Shown in pieces: positions 43,379-54,503 of a DNA stretch of 60,324 nt (position 1 is the first letter of the stretch; each line of letters begins with the position of its first letter). Under the pieces are notes generated by a model that did no database searches, had not been told where the DNA came from, and saw nothing but the letters and a program-made list of their open reading frames with translations. Made by a program: the position numbers and the translations under genes. The stretch is from Phoronis australis (taxonomy: Eukaryota; Phoronida; Phoronidae): the NCBI GenBank assembly GCA_002633005.1, contig NMRA01000218.1:440334-500657 (forward strand), read 5' to 3'.

Positions 43379-44485
43379 TATTTTGTATTATTGCATGATA
43401 CTTAATAAACACAGGCAATTTTGGTTGATCATCAAAGATTTTAAAATGAATTCACATCAACCTTTTCGAACATAGAAAATAAATCTGAAACTAAATAAGG
43501 CGATCCAGATCCTCCCAAGGATACTATTGTTTCACGAAATGTAGAATATAAATAGGTAAATAAAACAACAAGAATGGATCAACTGAAATTTGAAATTTTC
43601 GGATGTAACAACTTCCTTTGTCAACAGAAACAGAAACAGAAATAAAGTAAAATCAAACACTATATGACAATTGACATATAAGATATGGTGTCATGAATAT
43701 GATACATTTTTGCGTAAAAAATTGAATGACATATTTTAAGAAGTTTTTGTGTTCAATCCATGAGGTTCTATTGTATTGAGCTTGTCTATCCAATATTGTT
43801 CTCTTTTGAGTCTGTGAGGGGTACCTTTTCCATGAATTCATGCGAATGGTATGCAATGTGATAGATAAGAATTCATTCTAACTGTTGATTTAATTTTCCA
43901 TCCACGGTTTGTCATCATTTGGAATAATTTGTGGTGTCTTGTTATCTCTGAGCTGAATGATCAAAAGAGGTTTCCATTTATAAAGTTATGAATGATGGTC
44001 ATTTGACATCGATCATTTGTCATCAACTCCGTATGAAGTCAAGTTTGCCATACCTTAACATTGCAGCCGTGGTGGGTGCATTTCAACACTTTAATGGTGT
44101 AAGTTTTAAATACTTGGAAATACCTTCTTGCACGGTTACTTAATTGCTCTAGACCAAGTGGCTAATCATGATTTCTGTTCTTTGCGTTTTTTCTCCATGT
44201 TAAACGCACTTTAATTCTCCAGTACGTCATTACAGTGGGATGTCCCGTGTCTATTGAGTTTAAAACATTTTATTAATTTTCATACTTACTTCGAAGTGTA
44301 AGGTACTGAGTTGATGGTTGTCTGTTGATTAGCGTAGTGTAATGATACCTAATCACCAGGAGTGGCTGGGAGTTCAGAAAGCGCTCCAAGAGTGTTTTTT
44401 GTTATTACCTCTGCCATTATGATAGCAACTCATGCAATCAACGTGGTTTGATTTGTAATTTAGGTACCTTCAAGTTGAGTGGGAC
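43379..44485. repeat. duplicated block C, first copy (redundant contig)
   Basis: Bounded on both sides by N. It is colinear with about 47705-48410, including the last bases GTACCTTCAAGTTGAGTGGG of the SENP exon start. It differs by a 360-bp insertion (about 43468-43826), related to a repeat at 56638-56850, and by a small deletion in the other copy. It is best read as the other allele of the intron before the SENP exon. Confidence 0.75.
43468..43826. mobile_element. MITE-like insertion present in only one of two block-C copies
   Basis: Absent from the matching place near 47790, where CAACCTTTTC runs straight into CATGAATTCATGCG. Its first part (GAAAATAAATCTGAAACTAA onward) also starts the repeat at 56638. 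Its later part (ACAAGAATGGATCAACTGAA, then GGATGTAACAACTTCC) occurs there in inverted orientation. So the two copies of the family differ by an internal inversion or are deletion derivatives of a fold-back parent. Confidence 0.65.
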
Positions 44486-44486
44486 N

Positions 44487-45364
44487 GTGAATGTCAAGTG
44501 AGTTCCAGATTTTGCATGCACACCCGCCGGTCTTTAGCTCATGTTGATACAAGCTTCACGACGAGGTGACGAGCGTAACTATTCGGGCTGTGTGCAATTT
44601 CGAGGTCTGTCGCAGCTCAATACATAGTGACACCTTGCTGTATTTTGACTATAGTCTTCATACAGCGAGCTGGCTAGATAGGAAGGCTCTAGCTTCTTTA
44701 CTCCGAAAGTGACGACAAATTCAGAATGATGATAGATCATGGATGACACTATAACCGATCACATTCCGTCTGTTTTCATGCGCCCATGATCTTAATCTCT
44801 GCACTATGTTAAAACCATTGTTTATGTTGTTCTTAAAATAAACTTTTGTTATACTGCTGTACCAAGATATTAAGAAATTATACAAAAATAAACAATAATT
44901 ATCTGGTAAAGCGTATTATACAGCGTGATGAAGTGATGATCAAGAGCAATGCGTGCTGCTTGATGAGCATTCCGCTGCATGAAAACACTTGAGGTCGTAA
45001 AACAGCCAGCGTTTTATTCTGATTTTTGTGCAATTTTACTGTAAAATTTCAAATTTCTTGCTTGTTTTTATGCATAATGTACTGTATAAAAAGTCTCATA
45101 CTAAGAGACAGAAATTATGCTTCCGCGATATCACTTAACGCTTGATTTTACCACGCCGTCAGTAATTCAACATAAAGTTTACGTTGGTGTAATGCCACGC
45201 ACTTCGTATTTGTAGGTTGATTCGATTTTACCACCTTTTTATAGTTGAACAAAAGTTGATAAACCGATGTCAAGACCGGAGTTGCCACTGGTGAATGAAC
45301 AGCGAACAGTTAAATGTTTGTTTGGCCTAAGTTCACCCGCTAAGTCATAAAATAGTAATTGCCG
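44487..45364. repeat. duplicated block B, second copy
   Basis: It starts directly after N 44486 with GTGAATGTCAAGTGAGTTCC and continues past the point where copy 1 stops, running into the right inverted repeat of the fold-back element. Differences from copy 1 are scattered substitutions and short indels, consistent with alleles of a highly heterozygous genome. Confidence 0.8.
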
Positions 45365-45832
45365 ACCAAGGACACGCTTAATCCAAATTGGTCATCTACG
45401 CTAGGCGACCATTTAGCCGACCCAACTGCCGACCACAGAGGCGACTCAGCAGATGGCTCCTAGCCGACCGTTGTTGGTCGGCTGCTGGTCGACTAGACGA
45501 CTGGTCGATGGCTGGTCGTCGACCAATTTCCGACCGGTCGGACAAAAATTCGTGATGTGTGCTGTAAGCAGAAATTGTTTTCAAAATGGCGGATCTGGCA
45601 CATTTTCATTAATTTTCCATTATGCTGGGATTTTGTTTTGAACAGGAGGAGCAAATGATGTGAATTTGTGCAAGTCGATTCTTTAAAACCCTACTCCTGC
45701 TAACCCCTGGCCTGTCCGGTTACAACATTCCAGTCTGTCTGGCATTCACCTAAGTAGGTCAAACTCAATTAAAAAATAATGGCCAATCAGATAATTTAAA
45801 CGGGCCTAGTTAGGCTGGGTTGCTTCAGACAA

Positions 45833-46493
45833 GGGTGACACTGAATAGTTAGGCTGCGGCCGAGGCCAATTTGCACTGCCAAAATATAGAAATTTTGGGG
45901 TAGGCCAAGTTTGGGGGCATTTTGTAGGTGGGCATTGCACGTAGGCTCAGTGAATGTGGTTTGTTTGTATTTGAGAACATGCTGTGAATAAAAAAAGGCC
46001 ACTTTCTTGGCTGTAGCTGCACTCTTCTTCAAGATGGCGGCTCCCGACTGCAATTGTGCATTGTTGGGTAGCGACCGAGAAATTAGCTGTGATTTTAGGT
46101 AGCCCTCAAACAAGCAAGAATTCCCAAAAAACTAGTTGGTTGACAGTACTTTTGGACCACATTTTCGGAATCGATAGGAAATTTGCTTTCAGACTCTAAT
46201 GTTGGTTTTAGTCGTGCATCGGTAGGGAAGTGGTGTTTTTCGGGTGAAAAGTGTCGATTTTGCATTTATTTGCCCTTATTTTTCTTGGTCTAGCTTGGTT
46301 TTCAGTGGGAATGAAATGGTCAAAAATACAAGAAAGAATAAAGTTTCTGTGCTCATCTGCTGGGCTTTTTATGTGAAATAATTGAAAACATGCCATTCTT
46401 TGCATCCTGTTTTTGACAGAGTGAAGAAAAGGTTGCAAATCAAGTGATGTGTGTTTTGCTAGGCAAAACCCAGTGAGAACTGTTCTGTGCCCC
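45833..46493. mobile_element. non-autonomous element, copy 2 (uninterrupted)
   Basis: The intact counterpart of 2686-5935: the same GAATAGTTAGGCTGCGGCC start, CAAGATGGCGGC segment and AAAACCCAGTGAGAACTGTT end, with no hAT insertion at TTTTCAGTGGGAATG. The ends are imperfect inverted repeats. No coding frame. The open frames here and in copy 1 are parallel artefacts of the shared repeat. Confidence 0.7.
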
Positions 46494-48388
46494 CAAGGCA
46501 TAAGGTCCTGAGTATTCATGAAAGACTGTTTGTGATTGGCTAATTGACCAATATTGGTCTAGGATTCCATGGGATTTTCCAGTCTTCCTGTACACTGGTA
46601 ACTTATCTTGATTTACCTGTTGTTCTTAGGCCTCTTGTTTGAAATGGACTTGATAATGAATTCAGAACTCTTCTACCCTTGTTTTAATTGACTTATAGTC
46701 ATATGTTTTGGTTATTTGTGTTTATTTGCATGAGATGAGAATATTGAAAACTGTTGTAATACAATAGTGTTGTATTTCACACCATTACCCGTGTTCCATT
46801 GGTCATCAGCAGCATATATCATAGTTATCTTCCAGATTAATATGATAGAGTGAAGCTGATTTTATGAGCTTCACACTGATGTATAATACATGGTATATAA
46901 ATCAAACTGGTTTGTTAAATTTTTGATTAAAACAATTGAGTGTGTTAATATTGAGCTTGTCCTAAAAATAGCCAACCAGCTGGTCTGGACACTGGTTACA
47001 GTGTAAAGCACTACAAGGGTTTTAAGCTATAATTTTTCATATGAACACGAACAGTTTTTTTCTCAGACTTGCCATTTTTGAGTTACATGACTTTCAATTT
47101 CAAAAATTAAAACTTTAAAATTTTTTGAAGTTCTTTTTTAATTATGTGAAACTACTCTCACTGTTAAATTGCTTTGAAGTGGTTTTCAGAAGATGTTTTC
47201 CATTTTTCGCTACGATGTCTGACACTTTTTAATTATTTGGATTATCTAATGACACTGTTACTTTGTTGACTGAGTTTTGCTGCACTTTTTTGGTTTACCT
47301 TCTATTGAACAAGACTATTTCTTACTCATTTCTGACGTGTTCAATGGTCATTTGATTGTTATCGCTATTGTGCGGCTTCTCCGGGCTTCTGTCATTATTA
47401 ACTTTTTCCATTTTTGGTGTCTGTCTCTCTCTTCCTGCCAAACTTTTCCAAGGGTCATCATGAAATTTTACAGAAATATTCGTATTGAGTTGATAATGGC
47501 TGATGTATATTTTTCGGACAAGTCCAACTATTGTGTCACTCTCTTGGAGCTAATTTGTTTTTTGCCTTTGCCTCAGTTTCTACCATCTTCTTTAATGTAA
47601 GTTCATGAAATTTGGCTAATAAGTTTCCATCAAGGAGTCGACATCACTTGCTGTCTTTCAGGCGTATTTTACTTACCAGTATGTTGCTCCCCCTAGTGGC
47701 CTGTTATTTTGTATTATTGCATGATACTTAATAAACACAGGCAATTTTGGTTGATCATCAAAGATTTTAAAATGAATTCACGTCAACCTTTTCCATGAAT
47801 TCATGCGAATGGTATGATGCAATGTGATGGATAAGAATAAATACTAACTGTTGATTTAATTTTCCATCCACGGTTTGTCATCATTTGGAATAAATTGTGA
47901 TGTCTTCTTATCACTGAAATGAATGATCAAAAGAGGTTTCCATTTATAAAGTTATGAATGATGGTCATTTGACATCGATCATTTGTCATCAACACCGTAT
48001 GAAGTGAAGTTTGCCATACCTTAACATTGCAGCCGTGGTGGGTGCATTTCAACACTTTAATGGTGTAATTGCTCTAGGCCAAGTGGCTAATCATGATTTC
48101 TGTTCTTTGCGTTTTGTCTCCATGTTAAATGCACTTTAATTCTCCAGTACGTCCTTACAGTGGGATGTCCCGTGTCTATTGAGTTGAAAACATTTTATTA
48201 ATTTTCGTACTTACTTCGAAGTGTAAGATAGTGAGTTCATGGTTGTGTGTTGACTAGCATAGTGTAATGATGCCTAATCACCAGGAGTGGCTGGGAGTTC
48301 AGAAAGCGCTCCAAGAGTGTTTTTTGTTATTACCTCTGCCATTATGATAGCAACTCATGCAATCAAAGTGGTTTGATTTGTAATTTAG
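46494..48388. other. intron/intergenic sequence before the SENP exon; no exon recognised
   Basis: I looked for the His/Asp catalytic exon of the SENP gene and did not find it. A CTCF-like core is at 47686-47701, immediately before the start of duplicated block C (47705). AT-rich otherwise. Confidence 0.4.
47686..47701 (-). promoter_or_regulatory. CTCF-like motif
   Basis: On the minus strand GGCCACTAGGGGGAGC matches the CTCF core CCACTAGGGGGMRC. It sits next to the boundary of block C. A near-identical core at 53111-53129 lies beside an N. These may be part of a dispersed repeat and not independent insulator sites. Confidence 0.35.
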
Positions 48389-48539
48389 GTACCTTCAAGT
48401 TGAGTGGGACACGCGCAAAAAGACTCCACGCACAATTAACAAGGATACCATGAAGGGCGGTAACCCCAAATGTCCTCAACAAGACAACTACAGCGACTGT
48501 GGTGTTTTTATATGCCAGTATGTGGAGAGCTTCTTTATG
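48389..48539 (+). CDS. SENP6/7-type SUMO protease, catalytic-Cys exon
   Basis: Acceptor TAATTTAG, donor TTTATG|GTGAGT. It reads [19 protein letters not shown], then [20 protein letters not shown] and [10 protein letters not shown]. PQQxNxSDCG carries the catalytic Gln (oxyanion) and Cys of the C48 family. The YLxVEW..K.MKG.NPK.PQQ layout and QYVESFF are specific to the SENP6/SENP7 branch, which trims poly-SUMO chains in the nucleus. The His and Asp exons lie upstream and were not found in the window. The donor is phase 0 and joins the exon at 49965. Confidence 0.85.
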
Positions 48540-48889
48540 GTGAGTCAGATTTTTGGCTCTACTTATAATTTGCTTATTTACTTAGTTCAAAATAAATCAA
48601 GTGCTTCGTCAATTGAAACGTTTCCACTAAAATTATGCTTCGAAACTTTTTTCTTAAGGTGATATATATTTATTCAGGAATACACCTTAGGTTTTGAAAA
48701 TGATGCATACTGCTCTTAATCACAACGCAGAGCATGGTTTGTTCGCGTGCCTTGTTATATTTATTTCTCAAATGCATTGTTTTTCAAACCTAAAAAAAGG
48801 CTCCATTTAAAACGGCAACTGCGTGTATAGAGTCTATACACTGAAAATGAGAGTCAACTAAATAATGACAAACCCAGAAATCACGAAGC

Positions 48890-49500
48890 ATTATATCCGA
48901 GTTGTAGACAGTAAATAGATGAAAGTATGTTTATAAGCAAACTCAACTTACTCAGAGACCGGGGACTTAGGAGTTCGAACATTTCGAACTGTGCTCTACA
49001 GTTCTTTGTCAACGAATGGTAGCGGGGCGTCCTGGTTTGCGGTCCTTCTTTTCTCTGGAAGTAGTATAGCGTCATAGATTGGCGTAAGTTGCAAACCTTG
49101 ATCACATTTCATGGTGGGCTTGTTAGTTTTGATGTATATGGATTGTCTTGGCATGTTTGCCAGTGTGGCAAGATACTGGCTAAAGTGGAAAACTGGTTTT
49201 CTAGAAAGATCAAAGAATCCATATACATCAAAACTAACAAGCCCACCATGAACCGTGATTAAGGTTTGCAACTTCCACCCTTCTATGACGCTATACTACT
49301 TCTGGAGAACAGAAGTATCGGAAACCAAGACGCCCCCCCCCTACCATTTGTTGACAAAGAACTATAGAGTACAAATCGAAACGTTCAAACTTCTAAATCC
49401 CTGGTCTCTAAGTAAATTGATTTTACTTATAAACACACCTTCACCGAGACCATGAAAAACCTTTTTTCAATAGATGAAAGTAGTGTATAAAGAACTATAT
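48890..49500. mobile_element. fold-back MITE in the SENP intron
   Basis: Two long arms in inverted orientation (about 48945-49125 and 49215-49400) share GTTCTTTGTCAACRAATGGTAG, TATAGCGTCATAGA, and CATGGTGGGCTTGTTAGTTT. ATAGATGAAAGTA stands at both outer edges (about 48916 and 49471) and may be the target duplication. The allelic copy at about 51730-52160 has a much shorter loop. Terminal frames on either strand are parts of the arms. Confidence 0.65.
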
Positions 49501-49964
49501 AAATAGTATCTAGTATAAGTATTCTAATATTTAGATGTGCTAATCATAAACATATAAAAAACAAACTTCAGGAAATGTTATCTCAGAAATGACTGATCAC
49601 CAGGCACCAAAAGGTTTTGGTGCCCTTGAGGTCATTTTCAAGGTCACAGCCAGAAAATCAAGTTTTGACTTTGGCGTATTTTAAGAACAAAGATTTGGAT
49701 TTTGTTCCTATTTTGTACCAAAGCATTTGTGGGACAATTGTAGTCGCTGGTCAGTTCTAGTGTCCTTGACCTCATTTCCAATGTCTCGGTCAGAAATTTA
49801 AATGCTCTACTGGGCGAATGCTTTTGACCTATGTATCTAATATGATTTTGATTTTGGTCAGCATTAATCACTCAACTTTATTTTTGTCTAAATAACTGAT
49901 CCCCGCTAAAGACATGCCTTGTGATTTTAAACATGTCATTTTAACGTGACGTCAACTTTTTCAG

Positions 49965-50108
49965 ACTCCAATAAAGGACTTTTCAATACCCATGAAATGC
50001 ACAAATGATTGGTTCTCTGTTGACGTGATCAAGGGAAAGCGAAAAGAAATCAAGAGCATACTCCAAAAACTACACAAGGGATCCCAACAAAGAGATGGAT
50101 CATCATAA
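49965..50108 (+). CDS. SENP6/7-type SUMO protease, terminal exon
   Basis: Acceptor CTTTTTCAG; 47 codons then TAA. It reads TPIKDFSIPMKCTNDWFSVD, then VIKGKRKEIKSILQKLHK and a short Ser-rich end. It continues FFM|TPI in phase 0 from the exon at 48389. The F.IP....WF.......KR.EI..ILQKL pattern is the C-terminal helix region of SENP6/7. The 1.4 kb intron contains a fold-back MITE. A second, nearly identical copy of this exon is at 52645-52788. Confidence 0.85.
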   Translation, partial: TPIKDFSIPMKCTNDWFSVDVIKGKRKEIKSILQKLHKGSQQRDGSS

Positions 50109-51403
50109 CAACTGTCCTCAAGCTGATACATGACAATGCAATAGTTGTACACCTTGTCTCTTGCTTTGTTGTTCATTTTTTTGCATTAGTGTAAACCAAC
50201 CATGACTTTAAGATCATTTTGATTATTCTATCGCTCATGACTGTCTCAATTATGTATGCTTAGACAATGAACATTATTTTATTCTTTGGGTGAATAATTA
50301 AATGCGAAAATTTTGTATATCAAAACTTCTGGAACTTATTATAAAATGAATTTGCTGACATTGCAGAGGTGCCTGGCGCCATCTATTGGGGATTGGTCAC
50401 TGACTAGCTTCCTTGAAAGTTTCCAGTCATCAGTCCGCAGTAAAAGGAGCCAGGCGGCTCCACAATATGGAGAAATTTATTTTATGGTACCCAGTTCCAG
50501 AAGGTTTGATTTATAATTTTGTCGCATTTTATTATGTATGTTTTATGTTTCAATTTCTGAAATCAAAATGTTATGGACAGTTCCCCTGATAATGACATGT
50601 CAGTGCCTGTTATGTCAGTTCATGGGGTGAAAGGGTGTTTATGGATGGTTTTGGTACTACATGGTTTGTAAATCATTAAACTCCACAGAAAGTATAATAG
50701 ATTTAGAACATGTGTGCTCTGAGTGGAGTTCCTTGGAATGTTATTAGTTCTGATTCACCTTTTTGTTGTGTCTGTATCATTGATATATCTGAAGTTCAAG
50801 TTCTCTCAGCAACTACTAACGCCACCTTCTGTTTGAGCCTGCAAGCTGTACACTTGCCTGGCAGCCCTTATTGTTTTGGGTGAATTACAACTTTCAAGTT
50901 CAAAATGTTTGTGTCCAGTCTTCAGCTACAAGAATTGTGTCTCTTTTACTCCGCTGACTTGTACTAATTTATCATACAAATGAGATATAACTGTTACTTG
51001 AGACCAACTTTATGGGGGTAACTGGTCAAATATCAAACGTTATTGTTTATAAGGTCAAAAAATAGCTCGAAGCTGTTAAGTCAAGGTTTCTAGTGCACAT
51101 CACAATTCACAAATTTAGTTCTCCTGTTGCGCCATCAGTGGATCCAGCTGTGTTGCGTGTACATGTGTGTGATGCAATCTTTCTTCAAAATGACTCTTGA
51201 ACCACCATCAATAGTTGCTAGGAATTTCCATAAACAGACCCCATGGCCTATATTTGAACGATTTTTGCGATTACAGACCCTTGGGTCGTCTTTTGTAACC
51301 GCAATTGCGATTTCTCAAGCTTGTAGAGTTTCCTAAAATGGACAGTATCCGTCAAACTAAAACTATATTCATGTCATCAGTCATCAGCTCTGATTCGTTT
51401 TAN
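50109..51403. other. 3' flank of the SENP gene; no gene recognised
   Basis: 3' UTR and intergenic sequence up to the N at 51403. No canonical AATAAA stood out close to the stop. The open frame near 50313 has no domain. The phrase TGGCGCCATCTATTGGGG near 50387 is a short repeat-like motif. Confidence 0.4.
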
Positions 51404-52915
51404 TTAGTTCAAAATAAATCAAGTGCTTCGTCAATTGAAACGTTTCCACTAAAATTATGCTTCGAAACTTTTTTCTTAATGTGATATGTATTTATTCAGG
51501 AATATACCTTAGGTTTTGAAAACGTTGCATACTGCTCTTAATCACAGCGCAAAGCGTGATTTGTTTGCGTGCCTTGTTATATTTATTTCTCAAATGCATT
51601 GTTTTTTTAAACCTAAAAAGAGGCTCCATTTAAAACGGCAACTGCGTGTATAGAGTCTATACACTGAAAATGAGAGTCAACTAAATAATGACAAACCCAG
51701 AAATCACGAAGCATTATATTCGAGTTGTAGACAGTAAATAGATGAAAGTATGTTTATAAGTAAACTCAACTTACTCAGAGAACGGGGACTTAGGAGTTCG
51801 AACATTTCAAACCGTGCTCTACAGTTCTTTGTCAACGAATGGTAGGGGAGGCGTCCTGGTTTCCGGTCCTTCTGGTCTCTGGAAGTAGTATAGCGTCATT
51901 GATTGGCTTAAGTTGCAAAACTAACAAGTCCACCGTGATCAAGGTTTGCAACTTAAGCAAGCCAATCTATGACGCTATACTAGTTCCAGAGAACAGAAGG
52001 ACCGGAAACCAGGATGCCCCCTATCATTCGTTGACAAAGAACTGTAGAGTACAGTTCGAAACGTTCGAACTTCTAAATCCCCGGTCTCTGAGTAAATTGA
52101 TTTTACTTATAAACACACCTTCACCGAGACCATGAAAAATCTTTTTTCAATAGACGAAAGTAGTGTATAAAGAACTATATAAATAGCATCTAGTATAAGT
52201 ATTCTAATATTTAGATGTGCTAATCATAAACATATAAAAAACAAACTTCAGGAAATGTTAACTCAGAAATGACTGATCACCAGGCACCAAAAGGTTTTGG
52301 TGCCCTTGAGGTCATTTTCAAGGTCACAACCAGAAAATCAAGTTTTGACTTTGGCGTATTTTAAGAACAAAGATTTGGATTTTGTTCCTATTTTGTACCA
52401 AAGCATTTGTGGGACAATTGTAGTCGCTGGTCAGTTCTGGTGTCCTTGACCTCATTTCCAATGTCTCAGTCAGAAATTTAAATGCTCTACTGGACAAATG
52501 CTTTTGACCTATGTATCCAATATGATTTTGATTTTGGTCAGCATTAATCACTCAACTTTATTTTTGTCTAAATAGCTGATCCCCGCTAAAGACATGCCTT
52601 GTGAACTTAAACATGTCATTTTAACGTGACGTAAACTTTTTCAGACTCCAATAAAGGACTTTTCAATACCCATGAAATGCACAAATGATTGGTTCTCTGT
52701 TGACATGATCAAGGGAAAGCGAAAAGAAATCAAGAGCATACTCCAAAAACTACACAAGGAATCCCAACAAAGAGATAGATCATCATAACAACTGTCATCA
52801 AGCTGATACATGACAATGCAATAGTTGTACACCTTGTCACTTGCTTCTGTTCCAGATTTACGGCTCTGTTGTTCATTTTTTTGCATTAGTGTAAACCAAC
52901 CATGACTTTAAGATC
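51404..52915. repeat. duplicated block D, second copy (redundant contig)
   Basis: Colinear with about 48582-50216, beginning right after N 51403 with TTAGTTCAAAATAAATCAAG. It includes the fold-back MITE (with a shorter loop) and the terminal SENP exon. Differences are small substitutions, a loop-size change and a short insertion near 52838-52857. The block is most simply the second allele, left in the scaffold. Confidence 0.8.
52645..52788 (+). CDS. SENP6/7 terminal exon, second copy
   Basis: Same frame, length and splice acceptor as 49965-50108. Predicted protein changes are Val to Met before IKGKR, Gly to Glu after LHK, and Gly to Arg in the tail. No second catalytic-Cys exon precedes it (the matching block begins downstream of that exon). 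On its own it cannot be a gene, which supports the view that this is an allelic duplicate. Confidence 0.75.
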   Translation, partial: TPIKDFSIPMKCTNDWFSVDMIKGKRKEIKSILQKLHKESQQRDRSS

Positions 52916-53129
52916 ATTATGCGCCCACATATTTATATGTGGACGCATTATGCCGTCATCTCTGTCCGTCCGTCCGTCCGGGCGGCGTCCGTCCGGCGTC
53001 CGCTGCTCTATCTCCAAAACCCTTTGACATACGTTCATGAAATTTGGCACATGTGTTCCATTCATGAATGGGACGACATGTGCGAACTTTCGGACGGATC
53101 CGACTACCGGTGTGCCCCCTAGTGGCAAT
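52914..53129. repeat. dispersed repeat with GTCC tandem run and CTCF-like core
   Basis: It starts with a palindrome around GCGCCCACATATTTATATGT, then (GTCC)n-rich sequence (about 52965-53005), then a conserved stretch ending ACCGGTGTGCCCCCTAGTGG just before N 53130. The start with GACTTTAAGATCATTATG overlaps the end of block D. It resembles a family of short invertebrate repeats. The minus strand at 53111-53129 has a perfect CTCF-like core CCACTAGGGGGCA. Confidence 0.5.
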
Positions 53130-53130
53130 N

Positions 53131-54447
53131 TTTTCTCAATTTCTCATTTTATTTATTATTGGCAGATTTTCATGACCATTCTTGCCAAAGGAACACCAGG
53201 GGCTAGGGTCAAATCTTACTCAAAATCAAAACTATTGTTCACTTTTTCTAATTGTGCTTTTGTGCAGGCCCCCGAAATGGATTTTTCTAAGTGCCCTGGG
53301 TGGTTATTAGGGCGAATACGGTAATAGTGGAATATAACGTTCCTACATTTTGATAACCAGATTTCTCCACTAAATAAGGGGCATCATAATGGTCTACATG
53401 GATAACTTTCTAGTCCTAGTTTGCACTTGATCACCCCAGAACTAAGGCTTTAAGTTAGTGTCTGAACTCCTAGTTTTGAATTTTTACTCAAGACCTTGAG
53501 ATATTACTGGAGTTTGTAGCCTTGATTTTAGTGGTCAGCTAAGAGCAAACTTGGACTTTAAGCTCATATAATTGTATAAACCGTAACATACTCAAGCACA
53601 GAGTATTAACCGCTTGTCTTGAGTTGGCGCAAAAGTAGAATAGAAAATGCCAAAAATAATCTAGATTTCATGTACAAAGATTAGACCCTGGCCCTAGAAG
53701 TGATCGTCTTGAAGGATCATAATGGTGAGAGATACTGTTAACATTTGATTTTTTGTTTTTGCTATTTGTGTCAGACATAATACATTTTTCTTCTAATCTA
53801 GTCACTCCATATTGTATTTGTGTAGATACTGCAAGGTATTATTACCATTTTTTATTGTGTTTCTGACTGAAACCAGGGAGGGGGAGTGGAGGTTTAAGGT
53901 TGGCTGTGCATGTATGTCTTGGCAAGAAGTGAATGCTAACATTTCAGTTGAGGTTTCCTGATCTTGTCCCTTTTGAAGTTTGCCATGTCAAGGGAAAGCC
54001 ATACTTCTCACACTTTAATAGTTACATTGAAATTNAATTGGCATAAAATAGAACACAGCTGATTGTAGTTTAACTTTATTCAATTACTACTTATTATTTA
54101 ATCTCATAAATTATTCAATCTAAATTTCTGTGCTATCATACAATAAGGCACATGTACACAGGACATTTATAACAAAATATGGAAGTTCACAGGATGAATG
54201 AGTCAAATGAGTTGTTGAGAGTACCAGACATACAAACTTAACGAGTCCATGCTACCTTATGTATACCACATGTCTATGAAGAACAGAATTAGTGGCACAT
54301 AATAGTCCTGAAAGACTGCAGACTGCCTAGCCAAATTTGTTGGTGTGTATAAGTCGTCACCTTTCCAATTACCTGCCCCGTGAACTCTCCTACAGACAAC
54401 CCGTCTACACGCGGTTTGTAGGTAAGAGTCACTTTGAGTGGTCCCGG
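53131..54447. other. non-coding; diverged relative of the 35.5 kb MITE at about 53330-53700
   Basis: The stretch 53500-53690 shares ordered phrases with the MITE at 35535-35937: GAGTTTGTAGC, GCAAACTTGRACT, ATGCCAAAAATA and GTACAAAGATTAGA. It lacks clean inverted ends and is an old copy. The rest, with a single N at 54035, shows nothing. Confidence 0.45.
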
Positions 54448-54503
54448 ATTTTGAGAACCAGTTTGACGCCTGTTACTTAGTGGAGAAAACTGGTTCTCAA
54501 AAT
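54448..54503. repeat. perfect 17-bp hairpin
   Basis: ATTTTGAGAACCAGTTT at 54448-54464 and its exact reverse complement at 54487-54503 are separated by 22 bases. The stem is perfect but short for a microRNA precursor, and pairing does not extend outward (CGG against ATA). A small inverted repeat or an element end is as likely as a structured RNA. Confidence 0.6.

Larger units (their letters stand above)
42127..45568. mobile_element. fold-back/TIR element interrupted by scaffold joins
   Basis: The left end CTTACAGCACACATCACG at 42127 and the right end CGTGATGTGTGCTGTAAG at 45568 are exact inverted repeats. Homology extends inward through TTTTTGTCCGACCGGTCGG and AATTGGTCGACGACC. The interior contains two copies of block B and an unrelated contig (43379-44485) because of scaffold joins at 43378 and 44486. 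The real element is probably only about 1.5 kb (42127-43377 plus 45365-45568). No transposase frame is seen, so it is a non-autonomous element. Confidence 0.65.

Noticed and set aside
42127-45568. A 3.4-kb autonomous transposon
   Set aside because: The distance is inflated by two scaffold joins and a redundant contig; the true interior is about 1.5 kb with no transposase frame.
49644-49871. Minus-strand frame repeated at 52324-52551
   Set aside because: The duplication is due to block D alleles; it lies in the SENP intron on the opposite strand and has no signature.
52645-52788. A second SENP6/7 gene
   Set aside because: Only the terminal exon is duplicated, within a block starting exactly at an N, with no catalytic-Cys exon; an unmerged allele explains it better.
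54448-54503. microRNA gene
   Set aside because: The stem is too short (17 bp) for a usual animal precursor and pairing does not extend; kept only as a hairpin.
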